The position numbers and the translations under genes were made by a program. The notes beneath the pieces are model-generated. The model worked only from the letters and a program-made list of their open reading frames with translations, ran no database searches and was not told the DNA's origin. Shown here piece after piece: positions 1 through 5,313 of a DNA stretch of 5,385 nucleotides. Position 1 is the stretch's first letter, and the number at the start of each line of letters is the position of its first letter. Source of the DNA: an uncultured Bacilli bacterium (GTDB taxonomy: Bacteria > Bacillota_I > Bacilli_A > RF39 > UBA660); assembly GCA_947632685.1 (NCBI GenBank), contig CANRQD010000083.1, forward strand, positions 1 through 5,385. The letters run 5' to 3'.

Positions 1-1259
1 CCTGCTATTAATAAGTGTGGCATTTTATTTATCTCACAAACCCCAATATCTCCCATAATACTTTTACCTAATGGAACCATTAATTTTTTATCACTAGAAT
101 TAACCATTTTCTTACTACTAATAATTTCATAAAAACTAACTGGTGTTGGAGCATCATTTGCAAACTCAATTCCTACTGTATTTTTTCCAGGTATTGGTGC
201 CTCTATTCTGACATCCTTTTTTGCTAATGCTAGTGATATTTCACGATTAATTGCAGTAATTTTATTAACCCTAGTACCACTAGCTATTTCAAGTTCGTAT
301 TGAACAACAGATGGTCCTATGTGAACTTCAACTACTTTACCCATAATTTTAAAATCTTCTAATACCTTCTCTAATGTAACTATATTTTTTTCAATTAATT
401 CTTGATTTGCACCTTTATTTTTCTTTTTAGGTTTATCTAATAAATCAAGACTTGGTAAAATATATGGCTTATTTGATATATTTGAATTTTTATAATCTGG
501 TTTTGATTGATTATTATCTATAATATCATCTTTTTGAGCAACTTTAGTAACTTCATCTATACTTGATATTTTAATTTTTCTATCTTCTTCTTTATCATCA
601 GAAATCGTATCCTCATTACCATCATTTATTATGACATTATTAGATTTATTTGATGAATTAATAGGACTTTTCTTTTCTCTTTTGTCTCTATTTTGCAGCC
701 TTTCCTTAAATGAATCAACCATAGAAAATCCAATAAATAAAGAAAAACCAACTGCAACTAAAGTCCATGCTACAATTTGCATTCCATTATACGAAAATAA
801 TTTATCAAAAATAATTGCAAATATACCGCCTACTATTCCGCCACCAACAGAAACAATGTCAGAGGTAACACCAGTTTTCATAATACTATTAAATGCACTT
901 ACTAATTGATTTATGGTTTCCTTAAATATAACAAGAATATTACCATCATTTTGAAATACAAAATTTCTATGCATTAAAATTAAAAATCCCAGAACAAATA
1001 AGTATATTCCCATTAATCTTGAAGTAAAAAAATCTGGAAATTCTCTTTTAATTATCAAATATAAGCCTAAAAATAATAATACAATTAATAAAATCATATA
1101 TATGGATCCAACTAAAAATATAGAAAATGAAGTTATAAATTTTCCAACTGGACCATACTTTCCCAAACCTAAAATTGCACATAATATGAATAAAACACCA
1201 TAAAGTTCAGCTGAATGATCAAATGTTTTTTGTACTTTTTTCTTTTTTTTCTTAGCCAT
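1..1259 (-). CDS. ftsK: FtsK/SpoIIIE-family DNA translocase, N-terminal part (cut by the window edge)
   Basis: Family role: a septum-anchored ATP-driven pump that moves chromosomal DNA across the closing division septum (or into the forespore, for SpoIIIE). The visible 419 codons begin with a lysine-rich leader (MAKKKKKK), followed by hydrophobic membrane segments at about residues 20-38, 41-70, 82-97 and 135-180. A polar, acidic linker runs from about 182 to 290. Next comes the YILPSLDLLD motif (266-275) and the translocase alpha domain (about 292-380), with VHIGPSVVQYELE and RIEAPIPGK, which are strongly conserved in FtsK. The frame leaves the window at KMPHLLIAG, immediately before the expected Walker A, so the motor and gamma domains are not seen. 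The start at 1259 is chosen because GAGGGT (1266-1271) lies 6 nt upstream; an in-frame ATG at 1265 sits too close to it. The gene has its own promoter and follows divIVA by 79 nt. FtsK and SpoIIIE cannot be separated from this half. Confidence 0.95.
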   Translation of the reverse strand, partial: MAKKKKKKVQKTFDHSAELYGVLFILCAILGLGKYGPVGKFITSFSIFLVGSIYMILLIVLLFLGLYLIIKREFPDFFTSRLMGIYLFVLGFLILMHRNFVFQNDGNILVIFKETINQLVSAFNSIMKTGVTSDIVSVGGGIVGGIFAIIFDKLFSYNGMQIVAWTLVAVGFSLFIGFSMVDSFKERLQNRDKREKKSPINSSNKSNNVIINDGNEDTISDDKEEDRKIKISSIDEVTKVAQKDDIIDNNQSKPDYKNSNISNKPYILPSLDLLDKPKKKNKGANQELIEKNIVTLEKVLEDFKIMGKVVEVHIGPSVVQYELEIASGTRVNKITAINREISLALAKKDVRIEAPIPGKNTVGIEFANDAPTPVSFYEIISSKKMVNSSDKKLMVPLGKSIMGDIGVCEINKMPHLLIA

Positions 1260-1280
1260 ATACATACCCTCACTATAAAA

Positions 1281-1309
1281 ATTATACCACTTATTATAAA
1301 AGTTGAAAA
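1281..1309 (-). promoter_or_regulatory. Putative sigma-A-type promoter of ftsK
   Basis: On the minus strand a perfect TATAAT (-10) lies at 1281-1286. A TTTTCA (-35, four of six consensus positions) lies at 1304-1309, separated by exactly 17 bp. The -10 ends 21 nt before the ftsK ATG, leaving room for the GAGGGT ribosome binding site. This suggests ftsK is transcribed independently of divIVA as well as by any readthrough. Confidence 0.6.
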
Positions 1310-1311
1310 GA

Positions 1312-1346
1312 AAAAATAATAGCCAAATAAATAAACTATTATTTTT
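1312..1346 (-). terminator. Weak AT-rich hairpin after divIVA, possible terminator
   Basis: An 11-bp perfect inverted repeat (1312-1322 with 1336-1346, 13-nt loop) overlaps the divIVA stop codon. On the minus strand it ends in a T-run followed by CTTTT. Only one G-C pair supports the stem and the U-run is part of the stem itself, so it may be an inefficient terminator or a chance product of base composition. Confidence 0.3.
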
Positions 1347-1773
1347 CTAATTCTAAAACTTCTATTTCTTCAACAACTGCCATTTGTTGTTCCATAATTA
1401 ATTTTAGTTTTCTTTTAAAAATTTTAATATTATTTTCTAATGTTTCTGCTTTAATTTCTATTTTTTCAGCACGAAATAAGGCCTCATTAACAATACGACT
1501 AGCATTATTTTTGGCATCGTTAATAATCATATTAGATTCTTCTCTAGCCATACGTTTTATATTATCTCCAGCTTCTTCTGCCTTAATAATCGCATTTTTT
1601 AATGAATTTTCCAAATTTCTATAATGAATAAGTTCTTCTTTTAATTTTGCTATTTCATCACGTTGTTGTTTACACTTTTCGACTATTTCTTCAGTTTGTA
1701 TAATTACTTCACTTACAAAATTATTAACTTCCTTACGATTATATCCATTGGTTTCATAACTGAATTTTTCCAT
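1339..1773 (-). CDS. divIVA: DivIVA-family cell-division / polarity scaffold protein
   Basis: This 144-residue protein is predicted to form an elongated coiled-coil scaffold that in Firmicutes gathers at curved membranes (septum and poles) and recruits division or growth partners. The N-terminus (FSYETNGYNRKEVNNFV, 4-20) matches the DivIVA lipid-binding head, with the characteristic GY..xEV..F pattern. Residues from about 23 to the end are heptad-rich coiled coil. From memory of the Bacillus subtilis protein, the segments corresponding to IHYRNLENSLKNAI, IKRMAREES and ASRIVNEAL align without gaps. The protein is slightly short (B. subtilis has 164 residues) and lacks the family's usual first ten or so residues. 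The phenylalanine-arginine pair used for membrane insertion appears to be replaced by T8-N9. ATG 1773 is chosen because GAGGTG lies 6 nt upstream; the in-frame GTG at 1782 is part of that binding site. It follows sepF by 24 nt, so the two are presumably co-transcribed. Confidence 0.92.
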   Translation of the reverse strand: MEKFSYETNGYNRKEVNNFVSEVIIQTEEIVEKCKQQRDEIAKLKEELIHYRNLENSLKNAIIKAEEAGDNIKRMAREESNMIINDAKNNASRIVNEALFRAEKIEIKAETLENNIKIFKRKLKLIMEQQMAVVEEIEVLELEK

Positions 1774-1779
1774 AGAAAT

Positions 1780-1785
1780 CACCTC
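1780..1785 (-). promoter_or_regulatory. Ribosome binding site that fixes the divIVA start
   Basis: GAGGTG on the minus strand, 6 nt before ATG 1773. It contains the in-frame GTG (1780-1782) that a longest-frame reading would take as the start, so it argues for the shorter 144-residue protein. Confidence 0.75.
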
Positions 1786-1797
1786 AGAATATTTGTA

Positions 1798-2247
1798 TTA
1801 CCAATTAAATTCATCATCTTCCTCATCACTATCATTTTTTGCTTTTTTATTTGCTCCATGTGATTTAGCTATAGGTGAATTATCATCACTTATTTTTCCT
1901 TCTACATTTACATTATTAGGTGTACACAAAAATATACCTCCACCAAGTTTTTGAATATCACCATCAATTGCATATAGAGTTCCACTCAAAAAATCTACTA
2001 TTCTTTTTGCTTGATCAGGTGTTACCCTTTTTAAATTTACAACAACAGCATTGCGTAACTTTAGATAATCAGCTATTTGTTGTGATTCAGAATATGCACG
2101 AGGTTCTAATAACATCATCTTTGAACCAGCTGTACCATTATCGTCTTGATATTCCTCTCTTGATTTTTTATAATATTCCTCCTCAACTGATGTTTCTATA
2201 ATTTCTTCATCAGATCCAAATAAATTTTTTAATTTATCTAATGCCAT
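1798..2247 (-). CDS. sepF: SepF, membrane anchor of the FtsZ ring
   Basis: SepF polymerises into rings, binds the FtsZ C-terminal tail and tethers FtsZ to the cytoplasmic membrane. The 149-residue product has the expected architecture. An N-terminal amphipathic, membrane-targeting helix (MALDKLKNLFG, 1-11) is followed by an acidic, tyrosine-containing linker. The globular SepF core spans about 44-118, with LEPRAYSESQQIADYL, AVVVNLKRV, QAKRIVDFLSG, LYAIDGDIQKLG and IFLCTPNNV, all hallmark stretches. A tail of about 30 residues ends in a run of D/E followed by FNW. Length matches the family (about 150). The start at 2247 is set by GGAGGT (2254-2259), 6 nt upstream, and by the MALDKLKNLFG terminus; a longer in-frame reading to 2298 would run through the promoter. 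It lies directly upstream of divIVA, the arrangement expected for Firmicutes, but without the ylm genes often found nearby. Confidence 0.96.
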   Translation of the reverse strand: MALDKLKNLFGSDEEIIETSVEEEYYKKSREEYQDDNGTAGSKMMLLEPRAYSESQQIADYLKLRNAVVVNLKRVTPDQAKRIVDFLSGTLYAIDGDIQKLGGGIFLCTPNNVNVEGKISDDNSPIAKSHGANKKAKNDSDEEDDEFNW

Positions 2248-2253
2248 ATTTAT

Positions 2254-2259
2254 ACCTCC
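2254..2259 (-). promoter_or_regulatory. Ribosome binding site that fixes the sepF start
   Basis: GGAGGT on the minus strand, 6 nt before ATG 2247. It supports the 149-residue protein over a 166-codon in-frame reading that begins upstream. Confidence 0.75.
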
Positions 2260-2286
2260 ATTATGATTTATTTTATAACTATATAT

Positions 2287-2295
2287 ATTGTAGCA
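2287..2295 (-). promoter_or_regulatory. Extended -10 promoter in front of sepF
   Basis: TGCTACAAT on the minus strand is an extended -10 element (TG, one base, then TACAAT), 39 nt before the sepF ATG. No good -35 is present 16-18 bp upstream, which fits an extended -10 promoter. It probably drives sepF-divIVA, in addition to readthrough from herA, since I see no terminator between herA and sepF. Confidence 0.5.
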
Positions 2296-2349
2296 CAAAA
2301 ATTTATAAAAAACTATACAGAATATGGATTTTAATTTTCAATTTACCAA

Positions 2350-4122
2350 TTATTGATACCAAATCTTTTCCAAATCAACATTATTACTATTAGGTGTAGG
2401 ATTTGGCAATTCAACATACATAGATATTGGTACTTTAAAAGCTGAACCAAAAGCAATACAATTACCTGGTTGCAAGCTTTTTAATTGTTGAACAATTTCA
2501 CTGGATATATTTGGAACCATATTTTTAATATAATTTAAATCTTTAGGATGCAGTGTTCTTAAAATTATAAAGTTAGAGCATTGTGATATTGCCGTATCTG
2601 AAAGTTCAGATGGTCTTTGTGTAATAAGCCCTAAAAACACACCATATTTACGTCCCTCTTTTGTTATTCTATCAAAAATATTATATCCTAAAATATCGGT
2701 ATCTTTATCCTTTTGAACATATCTATGAGCTTCTTCTATTATTATATGAAATGGTATACTTCCCCTATTATTATTTTCTACTGCAACCAAAAATAACATC
2801 CTTGATAATATTTTTGTAATAACTTTAGCAAGCCTATCATCGATATAATTAATATTAAAATTAACAATTTGACATTTTTTTCCACTTATCTTATCTAACA
2901 TTAAATTTTTAATATAATCTATTCTATCAACATATTCATCACATTCAAAATATATACTAGAACTGCCATTAGCAAGTGTATGAAGTCTAACACTTAATAC
3001 ATTAGCATTATCATATACTTTTTCACTTTTTAAGACACCTTCAGATATAAGAGCAAAATCCATTGCTTCTTCTAAATCCTTTAAATTATATACCTTTTTA
3101 TCATCAAATTTTTCATCTTTATCATCATCTGCATCTTTATTTATAAAACTTCTAATAAATTCTGTTACTAATTCAATTTCTTGAAATTTACCATTTTTAT
3201 CAATAAATAAACATTGTTTCAATGTTCTAACATATCCTGGCTGAACAATTTGAGTTTCCAAATTAAGCTCATTAGTATTAAATTTAGTTAATATTGCAGT
3301 AACTTGATCTCTTATTTTTGTAGAATTAGCTCCACTTAACAAAATATCTTCTAATGCTCTAGCAATAATATCATTTTTACGTTTAATTGTTTGATCAGTA
3401 TTACCAGTTAAAATTTTTACTAATTTTAAAGCTTTTTCTATAATTGGTAATTGATTGGAATCTGTTACATCTAATAATAAGGCTATGTCATCAACATCTA
3501 AGAGCCATAAAGGAATTTTTATTATATCTGTTTCTGGATTTTTAGTATTTGTTGTATATGTTTTATATTGTATATTTGGATTAAATTTTGTTAAATTACT
3601 AAATGCATTAGTATATTCGCCATATGCATCAAATAAAAATATATTAGACTTAAGAGGGGGCATTTTAGTAGATATAAATAATTTTTGAATAATACTTGCA
3701 ACAGTACAACTTTTACCAGAACCACTATTACCTAATATTGAAAAATGATTACTAAAAAAATCATTAACACTAACATTTATTCGATAATTTTGATATACAG
3801 TTGAATATCCAAAAAAAGTTTTTCCTTCACTAGAAATTTGTGAACCAAGTATTTTTTCTAACTCTTCTAAAGTAATAATTCTAATTTTAGATTTAAATGA
3901 TGGTTTAGTAGAAAATCCTGGTAAAAATTTATCGTTTTTCAATTCACCAACAATATTTATTACCATTTTATCTTGACCGATATTAACAATTTCTCCAACA
4001 ATTTTTTTTGTTTCATCTTCAAAAACAACATGTAAATTTATTAAATTAGTCTGATTATTTATATCTATATCCAATTTTACAAATACCTGATTATCAATAA
4101 TCTCAATAATCTTTCCTAACAT
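2350..4122 (-). CDS. HerA-like (DUF87) hexameric DNA-translocating ATPase
   Basis: This 590-residue P-loop ATPase belongs to the HerA/FtsK superfamily. Family members form hexamers that pump double-stranded DNA, usually feeding a nuclease partner. The N-terminus (about 1-75) looks like the HAS-barrel domain used for partner contact. Walker A is GNSGSGKS (131-138), followed by FDAYGEY (164-170), which corresponds to the family's D-x-x-G-E-Y. An all-helical insertion spans about 205-290, and an acidic D/E/K-rich loop lies at 330-343. Walker B is FHIIIEEAH (458-466). R491, in the GRKYGV stretch, is a candidate arginine finger, and the sensor-like LITQRPSELS is at 499-508. IAFGSAFKVPI near the C-terminus is also typical. 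The start is supported by GAGGGT (4129-4134), 6 nt upstream. No NurA nuclease gene adjoins it. Downstream lies sepF; upstream and divergent is a restriction-type nuclease. Fold and ATPase activity are near certain; a role in repair, defence or segregation is open. Confidence 0.9.
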   Translation of the reverse strand: MLGKIIEIIDNQVFVKLDIDINNQTNLINLHVVFEDETKKIVGEIVNIGQDKMVINIVGELKNDKFLPGFSTKPSFKSKIRIITLEELEKILGSQISSEGKTFFGYSTVYQNYRINVSVNDFFSNHFSILGNSGSGKSCTVASIIQKLFISTKMPPLKSNIFLFDAYGEYTNAFSNLTKFNPNIQYKTYTTNTKNPETDIIKIPLWLLDVDDIALLLDVTDSNQLPIIEKALKLVKILTGNTDQTIKRKNDIIARALEDILLSGANSTKIRDQVTAILTKFNTNELNLETQIVQPGYVRTLKQCLFIDKNGKFQEIELVTEFIRSFINKDADDDKDEKFDDKKVYNLKDLEEAMDFALISEGVLKSEKVYDNANVLSVRLHTLANGSSSIYFECDEYVDRIDYIKNLMLDKISGKKCQIVNFNINYIDDRLAKVITKILSRMLFLVAVENNNRGSIPFHIIIEEAHRYVQKDKDTDILGYNIFDRITKEGRKYGVFLGLITQRPSELSDTAISQCSNFIILRTLHPKDLNYIKNMVPNISSEIVQQLKSLQPGNCIAFGSAFKVPISMYVELPNPTPNSNNVDLEKIWYQ

Positions 4123-4147
4123 ATACGCACCCTCTTATCCTTATATA

Positions 4148-4156
4148 ATTATATCA
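4148..4156 (-). promoter_or_regulatory. Extended -10 promoter of the HerA-like gene
   Basis: TGATATAAT on the minus strand combines a perfect TATAAT (4148-4153) with the TG of an extended -10, 26 nt before the ATG. The -35 position (4171-4176) is only a T-run. This is the same promoter style as in front of sepF. Confidence 0.55.
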
Positions 4157-4299
4157 TATATCTATATAAAAAAAAAGAAAATTTTATATTTGAGTTTAGC
4201 AATTTAATTGAAAAAGTAATTTAATGTTAAGATATGATATTACAATTTAGTCTTAAATATATTTCAATAAAGATAAAACTTTAAATTAGTTCATATCTA

Positions 4300-4346
4300 T
4301 TCTTTAATAAACATTTCATTAAAGAATTTTATACAACAAAATTCTT
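4300..4346. repeat. Two overlapping, mutually exclusive inverted repeats
   Basis: TTCTTTAAT (4300-4308) is the exact complement of ATTAAAGAA (4318-4326), a 9-bp stem with a 9-nt loop. AAGAATTTT (4322-4330), which shares five bases with the second arm, is the exact complement of AAAATTCTT (4338-4346), a 9-bp stem with a 7-nt loop. Only one hairpin could form at a time. Related half-sites (CTTAAA or TTTAAAG) recur at 4380-4392 and 4431-4437. This could be an operator array for the divergent promoters, or a product of the extreme base composition. Confidence 0.45.
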
Positions 4347-4430
4347 AAAATATAAATTAATATAATTTACCAATATTTTCTTAAATTTAAAGTAATTATG
4401 TATTAGTTATTAATATATTCTTTCTCATTT

Positions 4431-4459
4431 TTTAAAGAAAAAATATAAAAAAAGATAAT
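4431..4459 (+). promoter_or_regulatory. Candidate promoter of the nuclease gene
   Basis: TTTAAA (4431-4436, four of six -35 positions) and GATAAT (4454-4459, five of six -10 positions) are separated by 17 bp and lie just upstream of the ribosome binding site, implying a leader of about 25 nt. A rival -10, TACAAT (4462-4467), would put the start of transcription inside the binding site. In such AT-rich DNA the match is only suggestive. Confidence 0.35.
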
Positions 4460-4468
4460 AATACAATT

Positions 4469-4476
4469 GAGGAGGT
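4469..4476 (+). promoter_or_regulatory. Strong ribosome binding site with unusually long spacing
   Basis: GAGGAGGT is a near-perfect anti-16S match, but it lies 13 nt from ATG 4490, against 6 nt for the four minus-strand genes. The only in-frame codons between the upstream stop TAA (4481-4483) and the ATG are ATA (4484) and AAA. An ATA start would be 7 nt from the site, so either the spacing is suboptimal or a rare ATA start is used. Confidence 0.7.
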
Positions 4477-4489
4477 ACAATAAATAAAA

Positions 4490-5227
4490 ATGGATAATTT
4501 TTTTAAATTAAAAAATAAAATAAATGAAATAAAAAAATTAGGTTGGATAAAATGTGAAAATTCATATTCTAATATAGCAGGAATAAAATTTGAAAAATTA
4601 CTGGGTAAAGAAATTGAAAATTTTCCAATACCAGATTTTAATGGAATTGAAATAAAAACAAAATGTAAAAGTAGTAAATCAAAAATAACATTATTTAGTG
4701 CTACACCAGATAGTTTTCTTTTTGAAAATAAACGAATTGTTGAATTATATGGATATCCAGATAAACAATTGCCACAATATAAAGTATTAAATAATCATGT
4801 TTCATCTAAAACACTCACTTATATTGGAAATAATCATAATTTAGGAATTGAAGTTGATTGGGAAAATAGAAAAGTAATTCTAAATGTTTATTATGGTCAA
4901 TTACAATTAATAGATAACTTAACATCATGGTCATTCGATTTAATAGAAGAAAAAATTAATCTAAAACTAAAAAAATTGTGTTATGTTAAAGCTGATAAAA
5001 TTAATTATAAAAATAATACATATGTAAAATATTCAAATGACTCTTACTATAAAATGAAAAGTATAAAAACATTTTTTGAATTAATAGAAAATGGAAATAT
5101 ATGGATTACATTTAAATTAGGGGTATTTAAATCTGGTAAAAAAATTGGTAAACTTCATGATCATGGCACAAGTTTTGAAATATATGAAAAAGATTTAGAA
5201 TTATTATATGACAAAATAATAATATAA
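4490..5227 (+). CDS. MvaI/BcnI-like PD-(D/E)XK restriction-type endonuclease
   Basis: This 245-residue protein resembles the monomeric type II enzymes MvaI and BcnI, which cut short GC-containing sites by nicking one strand at a time and are structurally related to the repair nickase MutH. The family signature is visible: GIKFEKLLGKEIEN (31-44), then PDFNGIEIKTK (48-58). The putative metal-binding and catalytic residues are E35, D49, E54 and K56, nearly the same numbering I recall for MvaI (D50, E55, K57). The C-terminal LHDHGTSFEIYEKDLELL (222-239) matches the conserved histidine-glycine motif near the end of this family. Length agrees with known members (about 240), so the gene looks complete. 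No methyltransferase is adjacent: upstream is the divergent HerA-like gene and downstream a convergent tRNA. Base composition is as AT-rich as its neighbours, so there is no sign of recent transfer. Nuclease fold is likely; cut site and biological role (restriction, repair, or HerA partner) are unknown. Confidence 0.82.
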   Translation: MDNFFKLKNKINEIKKLGWIKCENSYSNIAGIKFEKLLGKEIENFPIPDFNGIEIKTKCKSSKSKITLFSATPDSFLFENKRIVELYGYPDKQLPQYKVLNNHVSSKTLTYIGNNHNLGIEVDWENRKVILNVYYGQLQLIDNLTSWSFDLIEEKINLKLKKLCYVKADKINYKNNTYVKYSNDSYYKMKSIKTFFELIENGNIWITFKLGVFKSGKKIGKLHDHGTSFEIYEKDLELLYDKIII

Positions 5228-5230
5228 TTA

Positions 5231-5240
5231 GGGACCAAGG
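5231..5240 (+). repeat. Ten-base copy of the tRNA-Pro anticodon arm, inverted relative to the tRNA gene
   Basis: GGGACCAAGG, 4 nt after the nuclease stop codon, is identical to the 3' half of the anticodon loop and stem of the neighbouring tRNA-Pro (minus-strand bases 5355-5346). It is GC-rich in a very AT-rich spacer. An 8-base direct repeat, TAAATGGT, also occurs at 5245-5252 and at the tRNA 3' boundary (5310-5317). Confidence 0.5.
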
Positions 5241-5275
5241 ATTATAAATGGTTTAAATTTACACATTCATTATAT

Positions 5276-5308
5276 AAAAAATCCTTTGTATATACAAAGG
5301 ATTTATTT
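5276..5308. terminator. Bidirectional intrinsic terminator between the nuclease gene and tRNA-Pro
   Basis: A perfect 26-bp palindrome (5279-5304) can fold as an 11-bp stem with a 4-base loop (ATCCTTTGT paired with ACAAAGGAT at its core). On the minus strand the stem ends in six T residues, a good terminator for the tRNA gene. On the plus strand it is followed by TTTATTT, a weaker but plausible terminator for the nuclease gene 49 nt upstream. Confidence 0.85.
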
Positions 5309-5313
5309 CTAAA

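Larger units (their letters stand above)
4123..4489. other. Divergent intergenic region, 367 bp, extremely AT-rich
   Basis: This region separates the divergent HerA-like and nuclease genes and holds a promoter at each end. I counted 31 G/C in the 240 bases 4201-4440, about 13%, well below the 20-25% of adjacent coding lines. I find no open frame with a ribosome binding site; the longest ATG frame I noticed (from 4224) has eight codons. Its middle holds two overlapping 9-bp inverted repeats (4300-4346). It also has weaker long-range repeats: AGATATGA at 4230-4237 with its complement at 4291-4298, and CTTTAAATT at 4279-4287 with its complement at 4384-4392. Confidence 0.7.

Noticed and set aside
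631..909. Plus-strand open frame of 92 codons
   Set aside because: It lies wholly antisense to the FtsK membrane-linker region, has no ribosome binding site, and its composition mirrors the opposite strand.
1263..1265. Alternative ftsK start ATG two codons upstream
   Set aside because: It lies almost touching the GAGGGT binding site, whereas ATG 1259 has the standard 6-nt spacing.
1663..2201. Plus-strand open frames at 1663-1863 and 1920-2201
   Set aside because: Both are antisense to the confidently identified divIVA and sepF, show no family motif and have no ribosome binding site.
2248..2298. Upstream in-frame extension of sepF
   Set aside because: It would run through the extended -10 promoter and the GGAGGT site, and the amphipathic MALDKLKNLFG start is the family norm.
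2296..2349. Terminator between the HerA-like gene and sepF
   Set aside because: I looked for a hairpin plus T-run on the minus strand and found only very short AT pairings.
3455..3688. Plus-strand open frame of 77 codons with a hydrophobic stretch
   Set aside because: It is antisense to the HerA-like ATPase coding region and has no ribosome binding site; the hydrophobicity comes from reading AT-rich codons backwards.
4224..4250. Short ATG frame in the divergent spacer
   Set aside because: Only eight codons and no ribosome binding site, so not supportable as a gene.
5228..5313. T-box or other riboswitch, suggested by the tRNA-like 10-mer near a terminator
   Set aside because: No T-box consensus is present and no gene lies downstream on the plus strand to regulate; the hairpin fits a convergent terminator.
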